Shown here piece by piece: positions 1 to 7,372 of a stretch of 36,448 nucleotides of DNA (position 1 is its first letter; the number at the start of each line of letters is the position of its first letter). The DNA is taken from assembly GCA_946562005.1 (NCBI GenBank), contig CAMNVD010000003.1, forward strand, positions 1 through 36,448, given 5' to 3'. Origin of the DNA: an uncultured Clostridia bacterium. Its GTDB lineage: Bacteria; Bacillota; Dehalobacteriia; UBA4068; JAAVYR01. Made by a program: the position numbers and the translations under genes. The notes below the pieces were generated by a model. The model had not been told where the DNA came from. It saw nothing but the letters and a program-made list of their open reading frames with translations, and did not search any database.

Positions 1-15
1 AAACCGTCAGCTAAC

Positions 16-45
16 AGTGATAAGTGAATTTAGTTCCTTATCACT
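16..45. other. inverted repeat upstream of the radical SAM gene
   Basis: Nine-base arms AGTGATAAG (16-24) and CTTATCACT (37-45) form a perfect inverted repeat 28 bases before the start codon at 73. It could be an operator or the end of an upstream terminator; there is no T-run after it. What lies upstream is outside the window. Confidence 0.4.
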
Positions 46-72
46 ATAAAGGCAATAGTAAGAAGGATTATA

Positions 73-1110
73 ATGAAACAAGAAATAAAGTTTCCAAACA
101 AGTATAATCAGTGTCCTTCGTTTTGTAAAAAAACAAAATGCGCTTTTGCGGGTAATTGCATATTTGGTTTTAATAGAATATTTGGCGGTGCAAGGGAATT
201 ACGGCTGGATTTTAACCGCTGCAATTTGCAATGCGAGCTATGCTGGTCAAATAACAATGATCTGCATAAAGCTTTTTCTGTAGAATATGTTTTTGAGAAC
301 TTTATGGCATGTATATCTGCAAATCACAAATATATAAGTGAGATTGTAAAACCCCAAAAACCAGATACGTTCAAGCTTCAAAGCCTACAAATAATAGGTG
401 GGGAACCCCTTATAAGTTTTGAAAGGTTTAATTTTATTCTTGAATTACTAAAAAGAATTGACAATTCATTTGCTGAAGATTTCGAATTTTACCGCTCTTG
501 TTTGAAATTTGATTCGAAAGAAAGATTTAAAATCAAGCTGTTCACCAATGGGATCACCATTGGTAATGGGGAAATAAGTATATCTGACATAGACAAATTA
601 GGGCAATTTAAGAATATAAGGCTTGATTTATTAGTATCCATAAAGGGCTTTTATGAAGAGGCTTTCTGTTCTTTGCAAAGTGACGCTTCTTATCGTAGTG
701 ATTATTTTGAACATCAGGTTGTATGTTTGGAAAAATTGGTGAATTCCACTCGGTATAATCTTTATATACAGCCTGTTCTCGGGTTTTATCACAGCAATAT
801 CTTTAATATAAAAGCGCCTCATATAGAAGCAAAAGAAATGTTCGTGTTTAAGGAGACTCCATTATCAGGAAGATTACATAACATTTTAGAGAACTATATA
901 TCTAAAAAAATTAAATTCTTTGTTGAACCTGTCCACGCTTTGGGGAAAACTGCAAAAGACATAGATGCATTTTACCAAAAAAAATGTCTCTATTTGGAAA
1001 AATCAGGTTTAATCGAACCCGAACTCAAAAGCAATTCAAAGACAGACCATCAAAAAACTAAATTAAAATATCTATTTAATTCAAAAAAATCGGATGTTGG
1101 TAAAGCCTAA
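73..1110 (+). CDS. radical SAM protein of unknown substrate
   Basis: This 345-residue protein has the radical SAM signature C-x3-C-x2-C at C50, C54 and C57, the motif that binds a 4Fe-4S cluster and S-adenosylmethionine. Four more cysteines (C14, C18, C23, C29) lie before it and may hold a second cluster or a zinc. A glycine-rich IIGGEPL segment near residue 110 matches the GGEP motif that helps bind SAM in this superfamily. The start follows an AAGGA ribosome site at 62-66. The gene is clearly more AT-rich than the tail genes downstream, which hints at recent acquisition. It ends in a shared terminator facing the tailocin repressor. I cannot name the substrate; peptide maturation, cofactor or nucleotide modification and defence are all possible. 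Confidence 0.75.
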   Translation: MKQEIKFPNKYNQCPSFCKKTKCAFAGNCIFGFNRIFGGARELRLDFNRCNLQCELCWSNNNDLHKAFSVEYVFENFMACISANHKYISEIVKPQKPDTFKLQSLQIIGGEPLISFERFNFILELLKRIDNSFAEDFEFYRSCLKFDSKERFKIKLFTNGITIGNGEISISDIDKLGQFKNIRLDLLVSIKGFYEEAFCSLQSDASYRSDYFEHQVVCLEKLVNSTRYNLYIQPVLGFYHSNIFNIKAPHIEAKEMFVFKETPLSGRLHNILENYISKKIKFFVEPVHALGKTAKDIDAFYQKKCLYLEKSGLIEPELKSNSKTDHQKTKLKYLFNSKKSDVGKA

Positions 1111-1142
1111 CGGTTTGACCAGCGAAGGCTTGCCTCCACCAT

Positions 1143-1187
1143 AAAAAGCACCTGGTATCTGTTGTGATATCAGGTGCTTTTTCTTTT
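1143..1187. terminator. bidirectional terminator between radical SAM gene and repressor
   Basis: A 17-bp stem (1143-1159 with 1166-1182, one wobble pair) has an A-run on its left and a T-run on its right, so it can end transcripts from both directions. It separates the radical SAM gene on the plus strand from the repressor on the minus strand. The bases just before it (1133-1141) read CCTCCACCA, which resembles the 3' end of a tmRNA. Confidence 0.8.
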
Positions 1188-1212
1188 GTATTATGTGGTG
1201 AGGTACATACTT

Positions 1213-1848
1213 TTATTTGATTCTGCTTTGAAAGGAGACGGCCTTACCTAAAATTTTTATTTGTTCTAATTGCTCATTGGTATAAATCAAAGGAGGATAG
1301 AGTGGATTTTCTGCAATTAGGGAAATCCTGTTTTCTTGGGGGTAGTAATAAACTCGTTTTAATGTGGCCTCATCACCAATAATAACAGCGGCAATTTCCC
1401 CATTCTCTACTGCCTCTTGTTTGCGGATAAACACGATGTCTCCATCATGGATACGGGCGTTAATCATGCTGTCGCCTTTGCATTTGAGACAGAAATCAAT
1501 TTGGAGCCCATCTTCTATTTTAATGTAAGAATCATACTCCTCGGCAGCAAAGATTGGTTCCCCACAGGCAATTTCTCCTAATAAAGGTACCTTTTTTATT
1601 TTTGATAAGGGCATGATATTATCTGCCAAAGAGAACATATAATCGTTTTCATCCCATCCCATGAGATAGGCCGGGGAGCAATGTAGGGCTTTTGCTAGAA
1701 GCAAGACCTTATCCGGGGGGATGTTATTAATCAATCCTGTTTCATATTTATGGATGGTTGCTCTGCCTGTGTTGAGCGCCTGAGCAATATCTTCCTGGGT
1801 TTTTCCTTGCTTGATTCTTTGTTGTCTGATTCTTTCGCCGATAGACAT
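1213..1848 (-). CDS. XRE/S24 self-cleaving repressor (LexA/CI type)
   Basis: The 211-residue protein joins an N-terminal XRE helix-turn-helix (about residues 1-65) to a C-terminal S24 peptidase domain. The autocleavage machinery is visible: a cleavage-site sequence A94-C95-G96, the nucleophile S127 in GDSM, and the general base K164 in ATLKRV. Such repressors cut themselves when RecA filaments form, so the tail genes are probably induced by DNA damage. It is transcribed away from the tail genes, from a promoter that overlaps the palindrome at 1892-1919. The start at 1848 follows an AAGGGG ribosome site. Its role as the tailocin master switch is inferred from position. Confidence 0.88.
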   Translation of the reverse strand: MSIGERIRQQRIKQGKTQEDIAQALNTGRATIHKYETGLINNIPPDKVLLLAKALHCSPAYLMGWDENDYMFSLADNIMPLSKIKKVPLLGEIACGEPIFAAEEYDSYIKIEDGLQIDFCLKCKGDSMINARIHDGDIVFIRKQEAVENGEIAAVIIGDEATLKRVYYYPQENRISLIAENPLYPPLIYTNEQLEQIKILGKAVSFQSRIK

Positions 1849-1871
1849 AATATCCCCTTCTTTCTAGATAT

Positions 1872-1899
1872 AGTATACCATAGATTTCCTAATACGCAA
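1872..1899 (-). promoter_or_regulatory. repressor promoter (leftward)
   Basis: On the minus strand TTGCGT (1894-1899) and TATACT (1872-1877) are 16 bases apart. The -35 lies inside the left arm of the operator palindrome, so the repressor can regulate its own gene. Confidence 0.6.
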
Positions 1900-1919
1900 C
1901 ATAAAGTTTTGTGTTGTAT
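1892..1919. promoter_or_regulatory. operator palindrome of the tailocin switch
   Basis: Arms ATACGCAACA (1892-1901) and TGTGTTGTAT (1910-1919) match as an inverted repeat with one mismatch and an 8-base centre. It covers the leftward -35 and abuts the rightward -35 at 1921, the expected place for the S24 repressor to bind. Confidence 0.65.
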
Positions 1920-1920
1920 C

Positions 1921-1950
1921 TTGACTAGAAACATTGTTTAGCGGTATAAT
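1921..1950 (+). promoter_or_regulatory. rightward promoter for the regulator gene
   Basis: TTGACT (1921-1926) and TATAAT (1945-1950) are separated by 18 bases, a near-consensus sigma-A promoter reading toward the gene at 2048. It starts two bases after the operator palindrome, so repressor binding should block it. Confidence 0.75.
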
Positions 1951-2047
1951 TGTATCGTAGTAGGAAACACAGAGATTGGTCTTGTTTTCTCAAAACGGTG
2001 TGTTGAGAAGAAACCCAGAAAATGAGGAAAAGCAGAGAGGTGAAAGC

Positions 2048-2437
2048 ATGAACAAAGAAACATTGCAGCAGTATATCTATTTAGAAAATAAAATCAACGC
2101 TTTGCAGGAGCAAAAAGAAATGATGCAAAAGACGTTCCTGAGTGTAAAACAGCCTGACGGTATGCCCCATGGTAGTGGCATCAGTGATATGGTGGGAAAG
2201 ACCGTTTGTAAAATAGATGCGTTAGAACAGAAAATCAATGAAAAGATTGATGAACTACTGGTTTTGAAAAGTGAGATACAGTTGTTTGTTATGGAGTTGC
2301 CTTCCCCTTACTATGAAATCATGTGGAAGCGTTATATTGAGGGAAAAAGTTGTAAGGTGGTGGCAAATGAAATGGGTTATAGTGAGAGATGGTTTTATGA
2401 AAAACAAAGCGAAATCATGCGGAAGATTGCAGTCTAG
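2048..2437 (+). CDS. phage late-gene regulator, ArpU/DUF1492-like
   Basis: A 129-residue protein: the first 75 residues look like a coiled coil, and the last 35 form a sigma region 4-like helix-turn-helix (WKRYIEGKSCKVVANEMGYS). Proteins of this shape control late transcription in Gram-positive phages (ArpU, RinA, PBSX Xpf). The start at 2048 has an AGAGAGGTG ribosome site; an in-frame ATG further upstream (1976) has none. The gene is the first to be released by the SOS switch and is followed by a terminator, so it most likely activates the tail operon that begins at 2661. That role is inferred. Confidence 0.72.
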   Translation: MNKETLQQYIYLENKINALQEQKEMMQKTFLSVKQPDGMPHGSGISDMVGKTVCKIDALEQKINEKIDELLVLKSEIQLFVMELPSPYYEIMWKRYIEGKSCKVVANEMGYSERWFYEKQSEIMRKIAV

Positions 2438-2547
2438 CTGGTGTTTGCAGTTCCTTTCAGTATGTTACATCCGGTTGCAGAAGAAATCAGTTTTATGTTG
2501 TTGGTAAGTGTGGTATTCTTAAGATGCAGGAAAGGACGAGAACCGAA

Positions 2548-2577
2548 ACCTACAAGAAAATTCTTGTGGGTTTTTTT
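2548..2577 (+). terminator. terminator after the late regulator
   Basis: ACCTACAAG (2548-2556) pairs with CTTGTGGGT (2563-2571), followed by seven T. It separates the early regulator transcript from the tail operon, so the tail genes need their own promoter or antitermination. Confidence 0.8.
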
Positions 2578-2597
2578 ATGTTCTTGCTGCCGATTAT

Positions 2598-2609
2598 TTG
2601 CATATGCAA
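2598..2609. promoter_or_regulatory. 12-bp perfect palindrome before the tail operon
   Basis: TTGCATATGCAA lies in the short gap between the regulator terminator and the first tail gene. No sigma-A promoter is convincing here, so this could be the activator site for the late regulator. This rests on position only. Confidence 0.3.
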
Positions 2610-2660
2610 CGGGAAAAATCAGTCTGGACTATTGAGAGGAGTTGATAAACAATCAATGAA

Positions 2661-3107
2661 ATGATGGAACAAATTTGCAAAGGGATGCAGGATGCTATCC
2701 ATGAGGCATTTGGCGTTGGGTACCCTATTTATACAGAGGACTTAGAACAAGGTTTTTTGAAACCTTGTTTTTTTATTTCCTTGGTTCGGGGTAGTCGTAA
2801 GCCGCTTCCGGGCAAACGTTATTACTGTGAAAATCAGTTTTTAGTTCGGTATTTTACGGAAAAGGAGCAGGTAGAAACGGCGGAGGTTTTGCGGGTGTGC
2901 CAGTCTCTGTGTGATTGTCTTGCCTTGGTTTCTGTGGATGACGGTTGGGTACGAGGTAGCAATATGCAGTATGAAATGGCAGATGGCGTATTACGGTTTC
3001 TGCTGAATTATAACGTAACCATGTTGCAGCTAGAGGAAGAGGTCCCTATGGAAGCGATGACGGCAGGCATAAAAACAGTGGGAAATACAGAAAGGATGAG
3101 TCGGTAA
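2661..3107 (+). CDS. phage tail terminator-like protein
   Basis: A 148-residue protein at the place where PBSX-type clusters encode the small tail terminator, just upstream of the sheath. The sequence is a compact mix with a conserved-looking FFISLVRGSRKPLPGKRYY stretch around residues 37-55 and resembles the DUF6838/tail terminator family; I recognise this by pattern, not by alignment. In that family the protein caps the growing tube at tape-measure length. The next small frame overlaps its stop codon (TAATG). Confidence 0.6.
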   Translation: MMEQICKGMQDAIHEAFGVGYPIYTEDLEQGFLKPCFFISLVRGSRKPLPGKRYYCENQFLVRYFTEKEQVETAEVLRVCQSLCDCLALVSVDDGWVRGSNMQYEMADGVLRFLLNYNVTMLQLEEEVPMEAMTAGIKTVGNTERMSR

Positions 3108-3172
3108 TGAAAAAAAATAAGGATATGATGAAAGAATCCATGAAGGAATTTATGAAAGGTAGGGTGATGTAA
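3107..3172 (+). CDS. 21-residue small protein
   Basis: A short frame encoding a Lys/Met-rich peptide starts on the last base of the preceding stop codon (TAATG) and ends one base before the sheath start at 3174. Tiny Lys-rich frames occur at this place in other PBSX-like clusters. It may be a real peptide or simply keep ribosomes coupled into the sheath gene. Confidence 0.4.
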   Translation: MKKNKDMMKESMKEFMKGRVM

Positions 3173-3173
3173 T

Positions 3174-4490
3174 ATGGCATTAGGCGGCGGTATATTTACA
3201 ACACAAAACAAAGTATTACCAGGGGCATATTTGAACTTTATCAGTGTAGCAAATGCAAGCGCATCTCTTTCTGACCGGGGTATCGCAACAATGCCTTTGG
3301 CAATGGACTGGGCGCCGGAACAAACCGTATTTACAGTGACTGCGGCAGAATTTTTGAAAGATAGCCGGAAGATTTTCGGTTATGACTATACAGCGGAGCA
3401 AGTAAAACCAATGCGGGAAATCTTCCAGCACGCAAGAACAGTCCACTTTTTCCGGTTAAATGGAGCTGGGAAGAGGGCGGAAAACACTTTAGCTGTAGCA
3501 AAATATCCGGGCATTAGAGGGAATGATTTGCGCATTGTAGTAGCGGAAAATGAGAACAGTACAGAAGATATGCCTCTTTATGATGTAACTACTTATTTTG
3601 ATACTGTTAAGGTGGATGAGCAGCTTGGCGTTCGGCAAATTTCTGATTTAGCGAATAACGACTATGTGGACTGGAAAAGCACCAGTACATTAGCTCTTTC
3701 TGCTGGGACGCCTCTTACGGGCGGAGAAAACGGCGCTGTAGAAAATAGCGCTTATCAAAGTTATCTAGACCAGGTAGAGGGGTATACCTTCCATGCAATG
3801 GGTTGTTCTTCTTCTGAGGAGACGATTATGCGGTTATTTGCCGCCTTTACCAAACAAATGCGGACGGATGTTGGTAAAAAGTTCCAATGTGTTGTTGCTG
3901 GTTATTTGGCGGATGATGAAGGCGTTGTCAGTGTGAAAAACAAAACAGTAGGTGCGGAAGACGGGATGGCTTTGATTCCTTGGGTGACTGGTGTGATGGC
4001 TGGCATGGCGGTAAATCAATCGGCGACCAATATGACCTATGACGGCGAATGTGAGATTGCTGTCGGTTATAGTCAAAAAGAATTGGAAGATTGCATTAAA
4101 GAGGGATCTCTTGTTTTTCATCAGGTAGATGGGACGCCTAGAATTTTGCGGGACATCAATACCTTGGTTACCTTTACGGAAGAAAAATCAAAAGATTTTG
4201 CAGCCAATCAAACCATTCGAGTGTTAGACCAAGTTGCCAATGATATTGCGCTGCTCTTTAGTCAAAAATACATTGGTAAGATTGCCAACGATGGAGCAGG
4301 GCGTATCTCTCTCTGGAATGATATTGTGAAACACCATCAAGAATTGGAAAGAATCGGTGCCATCGAAGACTTTGACCCAGAGCAGGTAGTAGTAGAGAAA
4401 GGCGATAGTAAGCAGGCGGTCGTAGTAACAGACTGCATTATGCCGGTGAACGCCATGGAACAACTATACATGACCATTTATGTGGCCTAG
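3174..4490 (+). CDS. contractile tail sheath protein (PBSX XkdK family)
   Basis: At 438 residues this matches the length of short PBSX-type sheath proteins. It starts MALGGGIFTTQNKVLPGAYL, the typical opening of the family, and its C-terminal half carries the conserved region with the VDGTPRILRDINTLVTF stretch. The sheath polymerises around the tube and contracts on target contact. It is followed 15 bases later by the tube gene. Its presence shows that the particle is myovirus-like, not a flexible F-type tail. Confidence 0.93.
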   Translation: MALGGGIFTTQNKVLPGAYLNFISVANASASLSDRGIATMPLAMDWAPEQTVFTVTAAEFLKDSRKIFGYDYTAEQVKPMREIFQHARTVHFFRLNGAGKRAENTLAVAKYPGIRGNDLRIVVAENENSTEDMPLYDVTTYFDTVKVDEQLGVRQISDLANNDYVDWKSTSTLALSAGTPLTGGENGAVENSAYQSYLDQVEGYTFHAMGCSSSEETIMRLFAAFTKQMRTDVGKKFQCVVAGYLADDEGVVSVKNKTVGAEDGMALIPWVTGVMAGMAVNQSATNMTYDGECEIAVGYSQKELEDCIKEGSLVFHQVDGTPRILRDINTLVTFTEEKSKDFAANQTIRVLDQVANDIALLFSQKYIGKIANDGAGRISLWNDIVKHHQELERIGAIEDFDPEQVVVEKGDSKQAVVVTDCIMPVNAMEQLYMTIYVA

Positions 4491-4505
4491 AAAGGAGATA
4501 TTTTT

Positions 4506-4970
4506 ATGACAGTGATGAATGCAAAAGACGCTATCTCTGCATCCTTAGCAGAGTGCTTCGTAACCATTGAAGGAAACCGCTATAACTTTATGCAGGCCAT
4601 TAACCTGGAGGCCAGTGTGGAAAAGACAAAAACAGAGGTGCCAATCTTAGGGAAAACCGGGAAAGGTAATAAAGCTACCGGGTGGAAAGGCACAGGCTCT
4701 GCTACCTTCCACTATAACACCAGTATTTTCCGGGAGTTACTCTTGCGGTACAAAAACACCGGAGAAGATATTTATTTCGATATTCAGATTAGCAATGAAG
4801 ACCCAACCTCTTCTGTGGGGCGTCAAACGGTAGTCCTCAAAGACTGTAACATCGACGGCGGCATCCTTGCTAAGTTTGATGCTGATGCGGAATATTTGGA
4901 TGAAGAGATGAACTTTACCTTTGAAGACTTTGAAATCCCGGAAAAATTCCGTACTTTAGCCGGCATGTAA
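4506..4970 (+). CDS. tail tube protein (PBSX XkdM family)
   Basis: A 154-residue protein directly after the sheath, with a GNRYNFMQAINLEASVEKTK opening and a KGTGSATFHY motif typical of the XkdM-like tube family. Tube subunits stack into hexameric rings inside the sheath. The start follows a GAAAGGAGA ribosome site. The gap after it is filled by a repeat element, the only large interruption in the tail operon. Confidence 0.9.
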   Translation: MTVMNAKDAISASLAECFVTIEGNRYNFMQAINLEASVEKTKTEVPILGKTGKGNKATGWKGTGSATFHYNTSIFRELLLRYKNTGEDIYFDIQISNEDPTSSVGRQTVVLKDCNIDGGILAKFDADAEYLDEEMNFTFEDFEIPEKFRTLAGM

Positions 4971-4984
4971 CAAAAAAGAACTGA

Positions 4985-5147
4985 AAAAGATTTTTCGCTG
5001 TGCTCAGAATGACAGGAATCCGCCACTTAGTACGAGGGCAAACCTTACTGCCCCTTTGGTAAAGTGTAATTGTCGGAAGTAGACGGTAATGCTTTGTACT
5101 ATGTGGCATAGTCTGTCATTCTGAGGAGTGAAACGACGAAGAATCTT
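4985..5147. repeat. MITE-like inverted-repeat element inside the tail operon
   Basis: The left end (4985-5014) and right end (5113-5147) are imperfect inverted repeats built on the GTCATTCTGAG...GAAGAATCTT type of sequence that recurs as small dispersed repeats in many bacterial genomes. The 163-bp unit has no gene of its own and sits exactly between the tube and chaperone genes, so it interrupts no frame. It may fold as RNA and change the ratio of the flanking proteins. Confidence 0.6.
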
Positions 5148-5188
5148 GAAAAGGATGGGAGAATTTTGAAAAATAGGAGGAATCACAT

Positions 5189-5614
5189 ATGAGTTTATCT
5201 GCGTTTTTAGCAGAAAATGCTATTGCAGTGGAAAATATCAAATTTGCTGCGTCGAATCGTTTTTTAGATGAGGAAGGGAAACCGATGCGCTGGGAAATGA
5301 AAACCATTACCAGCACAGAAGATGAAACCTTGAGAAAATCCTGCGCCAAACAAGTAGCAGTTCCTGGACGGAAAAACCAATATCAACGGGAAACCGACTA
5401 TGATATGTACCTGGGAAAACTGGCTGTTGCCTGCACCGTGTACCCAAACCTCAACGACAAGGGGTTACAGGATAGCTACCATGTGATGGGAGCAGAAGCG
5501 CTCCTTAAAACTATGCTAACACCTGGGGAGTATGCGGGCTACATTGGTAAGGTTCAGGAGATTTGTGGCTTTGATGTAACCTTCCAAGATGAGGTAGCAG
5601 AAGCAAAAAACTAA
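5189..5614 (+). CDS. tail assembly chaperone, short form (PBSX XkdN-like, G protein)
   Basis: A 141-residue acidic protein placed between the tube and tape measure genes, the fixed position of tail assembly chaperones. The short form ends in EVAEAKN. The codons GCA AAA AAC TAA at its end carry an A-AAA-AAC slippery heptamer, so a fraction of ribosomes should continue into the extension at 5611-5799. In lambda and many other phages the G and GT forms together coat the tape measure during assembly. The start has a strong AGGAGG site 5174-5181. Confidence 0.85.
   Translation: MSLSAFLAENAIAVENIKFAASNRFLDEEGKPMRWEMKTITSTEDETLRKSCAKQVAVPGRKNQYQRETDYDMYLGKLAVACTVYPNLNDKGLQDSYHVMGAEALLKTMLTPGEYAGYIGKVQEICGFDVTFQDEVAEAKN
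5605..5611 (+). promoter_or_regulatory. programmed -1 frameshift site
   Basis: A AAA AAC in the zero frame is the classic X-XXY-YYZ slippery heptamer. It stands immediately before the TAA stop of the chaperone, and the -1 frame is open for 62 codons beyond it. Position, motif and open frame all agree with the conserved G/GT frameshift of tail chaperones. Confidence 0.85.
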
Positions 5615-5799
5615 TCAAAGAAGGCGATAGTGAGGCCAGTGTGGCTTACTATTGCCTTCATGAATTACACCTGCTACCCTCTAAATTTTTACTGCTAGAC
5701 AGACGAGAGCGAGCCTTTATTGTGGCGGCTATCGAACATCGTATTGAGCAGGAAAAGAAAAAAGAAAAGGGGATGAGAAGAAAACCCCATTTGAAATAA
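5611..5799 (+). CDS. tail chaperone T extension, reached by -1 frameshift
   Basis: Reading from 5611 in the -1 frame gives LIKEGDSEASVAYYCLHELH, then a segment ending in a very charged tail (EQEKKKEKG), and stops at 5797-5799. It has no start codon or ribosome site of its own. The FIVAAIEHRIE segment followed by Lys/Glu residues is typical of T domains that bind the tube protein. The full fusion would be about 203 residues. It ends just before the ribosome site for the tape measure gene. Confidence 0.8.
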   Translation, partial: LIKEGDSEASVAYYCLHELHLLPSKFLLLDRRERAFIVAAIEHRIEQEKKKEKGMRRKPHLK

Positions 5800-5845
5800 A
5801 GAAAGGAGGCGAGCGCATATCGCAAGTGCAAGACAATCTATTTCA

Positions 5846-7372
5846 ATGTTTAACGGACAGTCTGCTGTCTGGAATGTTAATAGTATAAAGAATACGTTAA
5901 AGGATGCGGTAAAACCTGAAAAGATAATGACGCTTTCTGACCAATTAGCGAACAGCAGGGCGAGATTGGACGCAGTAACTATGACTTTTGATGACGGCGG
6001 CAGCATTGCAGAAATAGAGAAAAGGGTAATGGCTTCTGCTCAGCGGTCAAGAATTGCTTATTTTGACGCTGTAGATAGCGTTACAAATTTAGCCTTGAAT
6101 GCACATGGTATTTTTGGTAGCTTTGAGGAAGCCATTGGTTTTCAAGAGTTAATCAATAAAGAATTTGGCTTGGGAAGCGCAAGTATCCAACAACAAAAGA
6201 CTGTAATGGAGCAATTAACTGAGGCAATGTCAGGAGGGGGGCTGACGGCTAAGAATATCGCAGATATTTGGGAGACGGCTCCTGATATGGTGCAAAACAT
6301 CGCAGACTATATGAATGTACCGGTTGAACGAGTGCAAGGTCTTGCGGCAGAGGGCCGAGTCACTGCCCAAGTGGTGAAAAATGCCATGTTTGCCGCTAGT
6401 GATGAGATAGAAAGCAAATTTAACAATATGTCCATGACCTGGGGACAAGTATGGACAAATATGAAGAATATAATGATTGCAACATTTAATCCTATTTTGG
6501 AAGGTATTAACGCTATTGCAAATAGTCCGATTATAGAATATCTTGCTGAGAGCATAGCCCGTGAGGGACGAGCGATTGTTAATGCCTGGGGATTGATAGA
6601 ACCAATTATTATTGGAGTTGCTGGGGCATGGTTAATTTATACAGCAGCAACAAAAGCGGCTGCAATAGCGCAGTGGGCGTTAAACTCCGCCTTTCTTTCA
6701 AACCCCCTGACTTGGGTTTTGGTAGTGATTATCGCTATTATTGCGGCTCTTACAAAATGGGTGCAAAAAATGGGCGGCTTGCGTATTGCCTGGGCTACTG
6801 TAATGACAGGAATTGTTGATTTTGCCGGATTTGCAAAAACTCAATTTCTATTAACACTGGAATCCATGGTAAATAAAGGGATCGATATTATCAACGCTCT
6901 GATTAACACATTAAACAAAACCGGTCTTGTTAGTTTTGATACTATTTCACATGTTATATTTGGCACAAACGTGGCAATAAAAGAAAATTTTAAGAGAATG
7001 GAACGGGGATTTGAGTTAGAAATACTAAAGCTTGAGGTTGCAAAAGGAAAAGAAAACCAAAAGGAAAAAGGCTTTAATTATGATGATTTTGGTCTTGACC
7101 TGGATAGCCTTTATAGTCCCAGCGTCCAAACAGCAGAAAACACTGCTGTCATGGCTGATGCTATGAGTATATCTGAGGAGGACTTGGCTTATATGCGGGA
7201 TATTGCAGAGCGAGAAGCCATCAATCGTTTTACCACGGCGGAAGTGAAAATCGACATGACCGGCATGACCAATCGGATTGACTCTAATATGGATTTAGAC
7301 GGTGTGCTGACGACTCTCACAGACGGCTTTGCTGAAGCCTTAGAAGTGGCGGCAGAGGGGGTGCATATGTAA
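5846..7372 (+). CDS. short tape measure protein of the tailocin, start uncertain
   Basis: The frame encodes 508 residues from the first ATG. About residues 30-220 match the tape-measure N-terminal domain, a hydrophobic stretch lies around 255-300, and the C-terminal end (DIAEREAINRFTTAE) is nearly identical to the end of the tape measure in the mobile element at 26915. A strong AGGAGG stands at 5804-5809, but no ATG, GTG or TTG in this frame follows it at normal distance; ATG 5846 is 36 bases away. The initial coiled-coil region seen in the longer homologue (about 240 residues) is missing. The gene may use a rare start (ATC at 5819), or may be 5'-damaged. The frame downstream is intact. Confidence 0.8.
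   Translation: MFNGQSAVWNVNSIKNTLKDAVKPEKIMTLSDQLANSRARLDAVTMTFDDGGSIAEIEKRVMASAQRSRIAYFDAVDSVTNLALNAHGIFGSFEEAIGFQELINKEFGLGSASIQQQKTVMEQLTEAMSGGGLTAKNIADIWETAPDMVQNIADYMNVPVERVQGLAAEGRVTAQVVKNAMFAASDEIESKFNNMSMTWGQVWTNMKNIMIATFNPILEGINAIANSPIIEYLAESIAREGRAIVNAWGLIEPIIIGVAGAWLIYTAATKAAAIAQWALNSAFLSNPLTWVLVVIIAIIAALTKWVQKMGGLRIAWATVMTGIVDFAGFAKTQFLLTLESMVNKGIDIINALINTLNKTGLVSFDTISHVIFGTNVAIKENFKRMERGFELEILKLEVAKGKENQKEKGFNYDDFGLDLDSLYSPSVQTAENTAVMADAMSISEEDLAYMRDIAEREAINRFTTAEVKIDMTGMTNRIDSNMDLDGVLTTLTDGFAEALEVAAEGVHM

Noticed and set aside
1108..1141. A tRNA or tmRNA gene
   Set aside because: Only the last nine bases look like a tmRNA end. The T-arm and acceptor partner are missing, so I list it only as a possible integration trace.
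2441..2635. A 64-codon frame after the late regulator
   Set aside because: It runs straight through the terminator at 2548-2577, has no ribosome site and has the composition of non-coding sequence.
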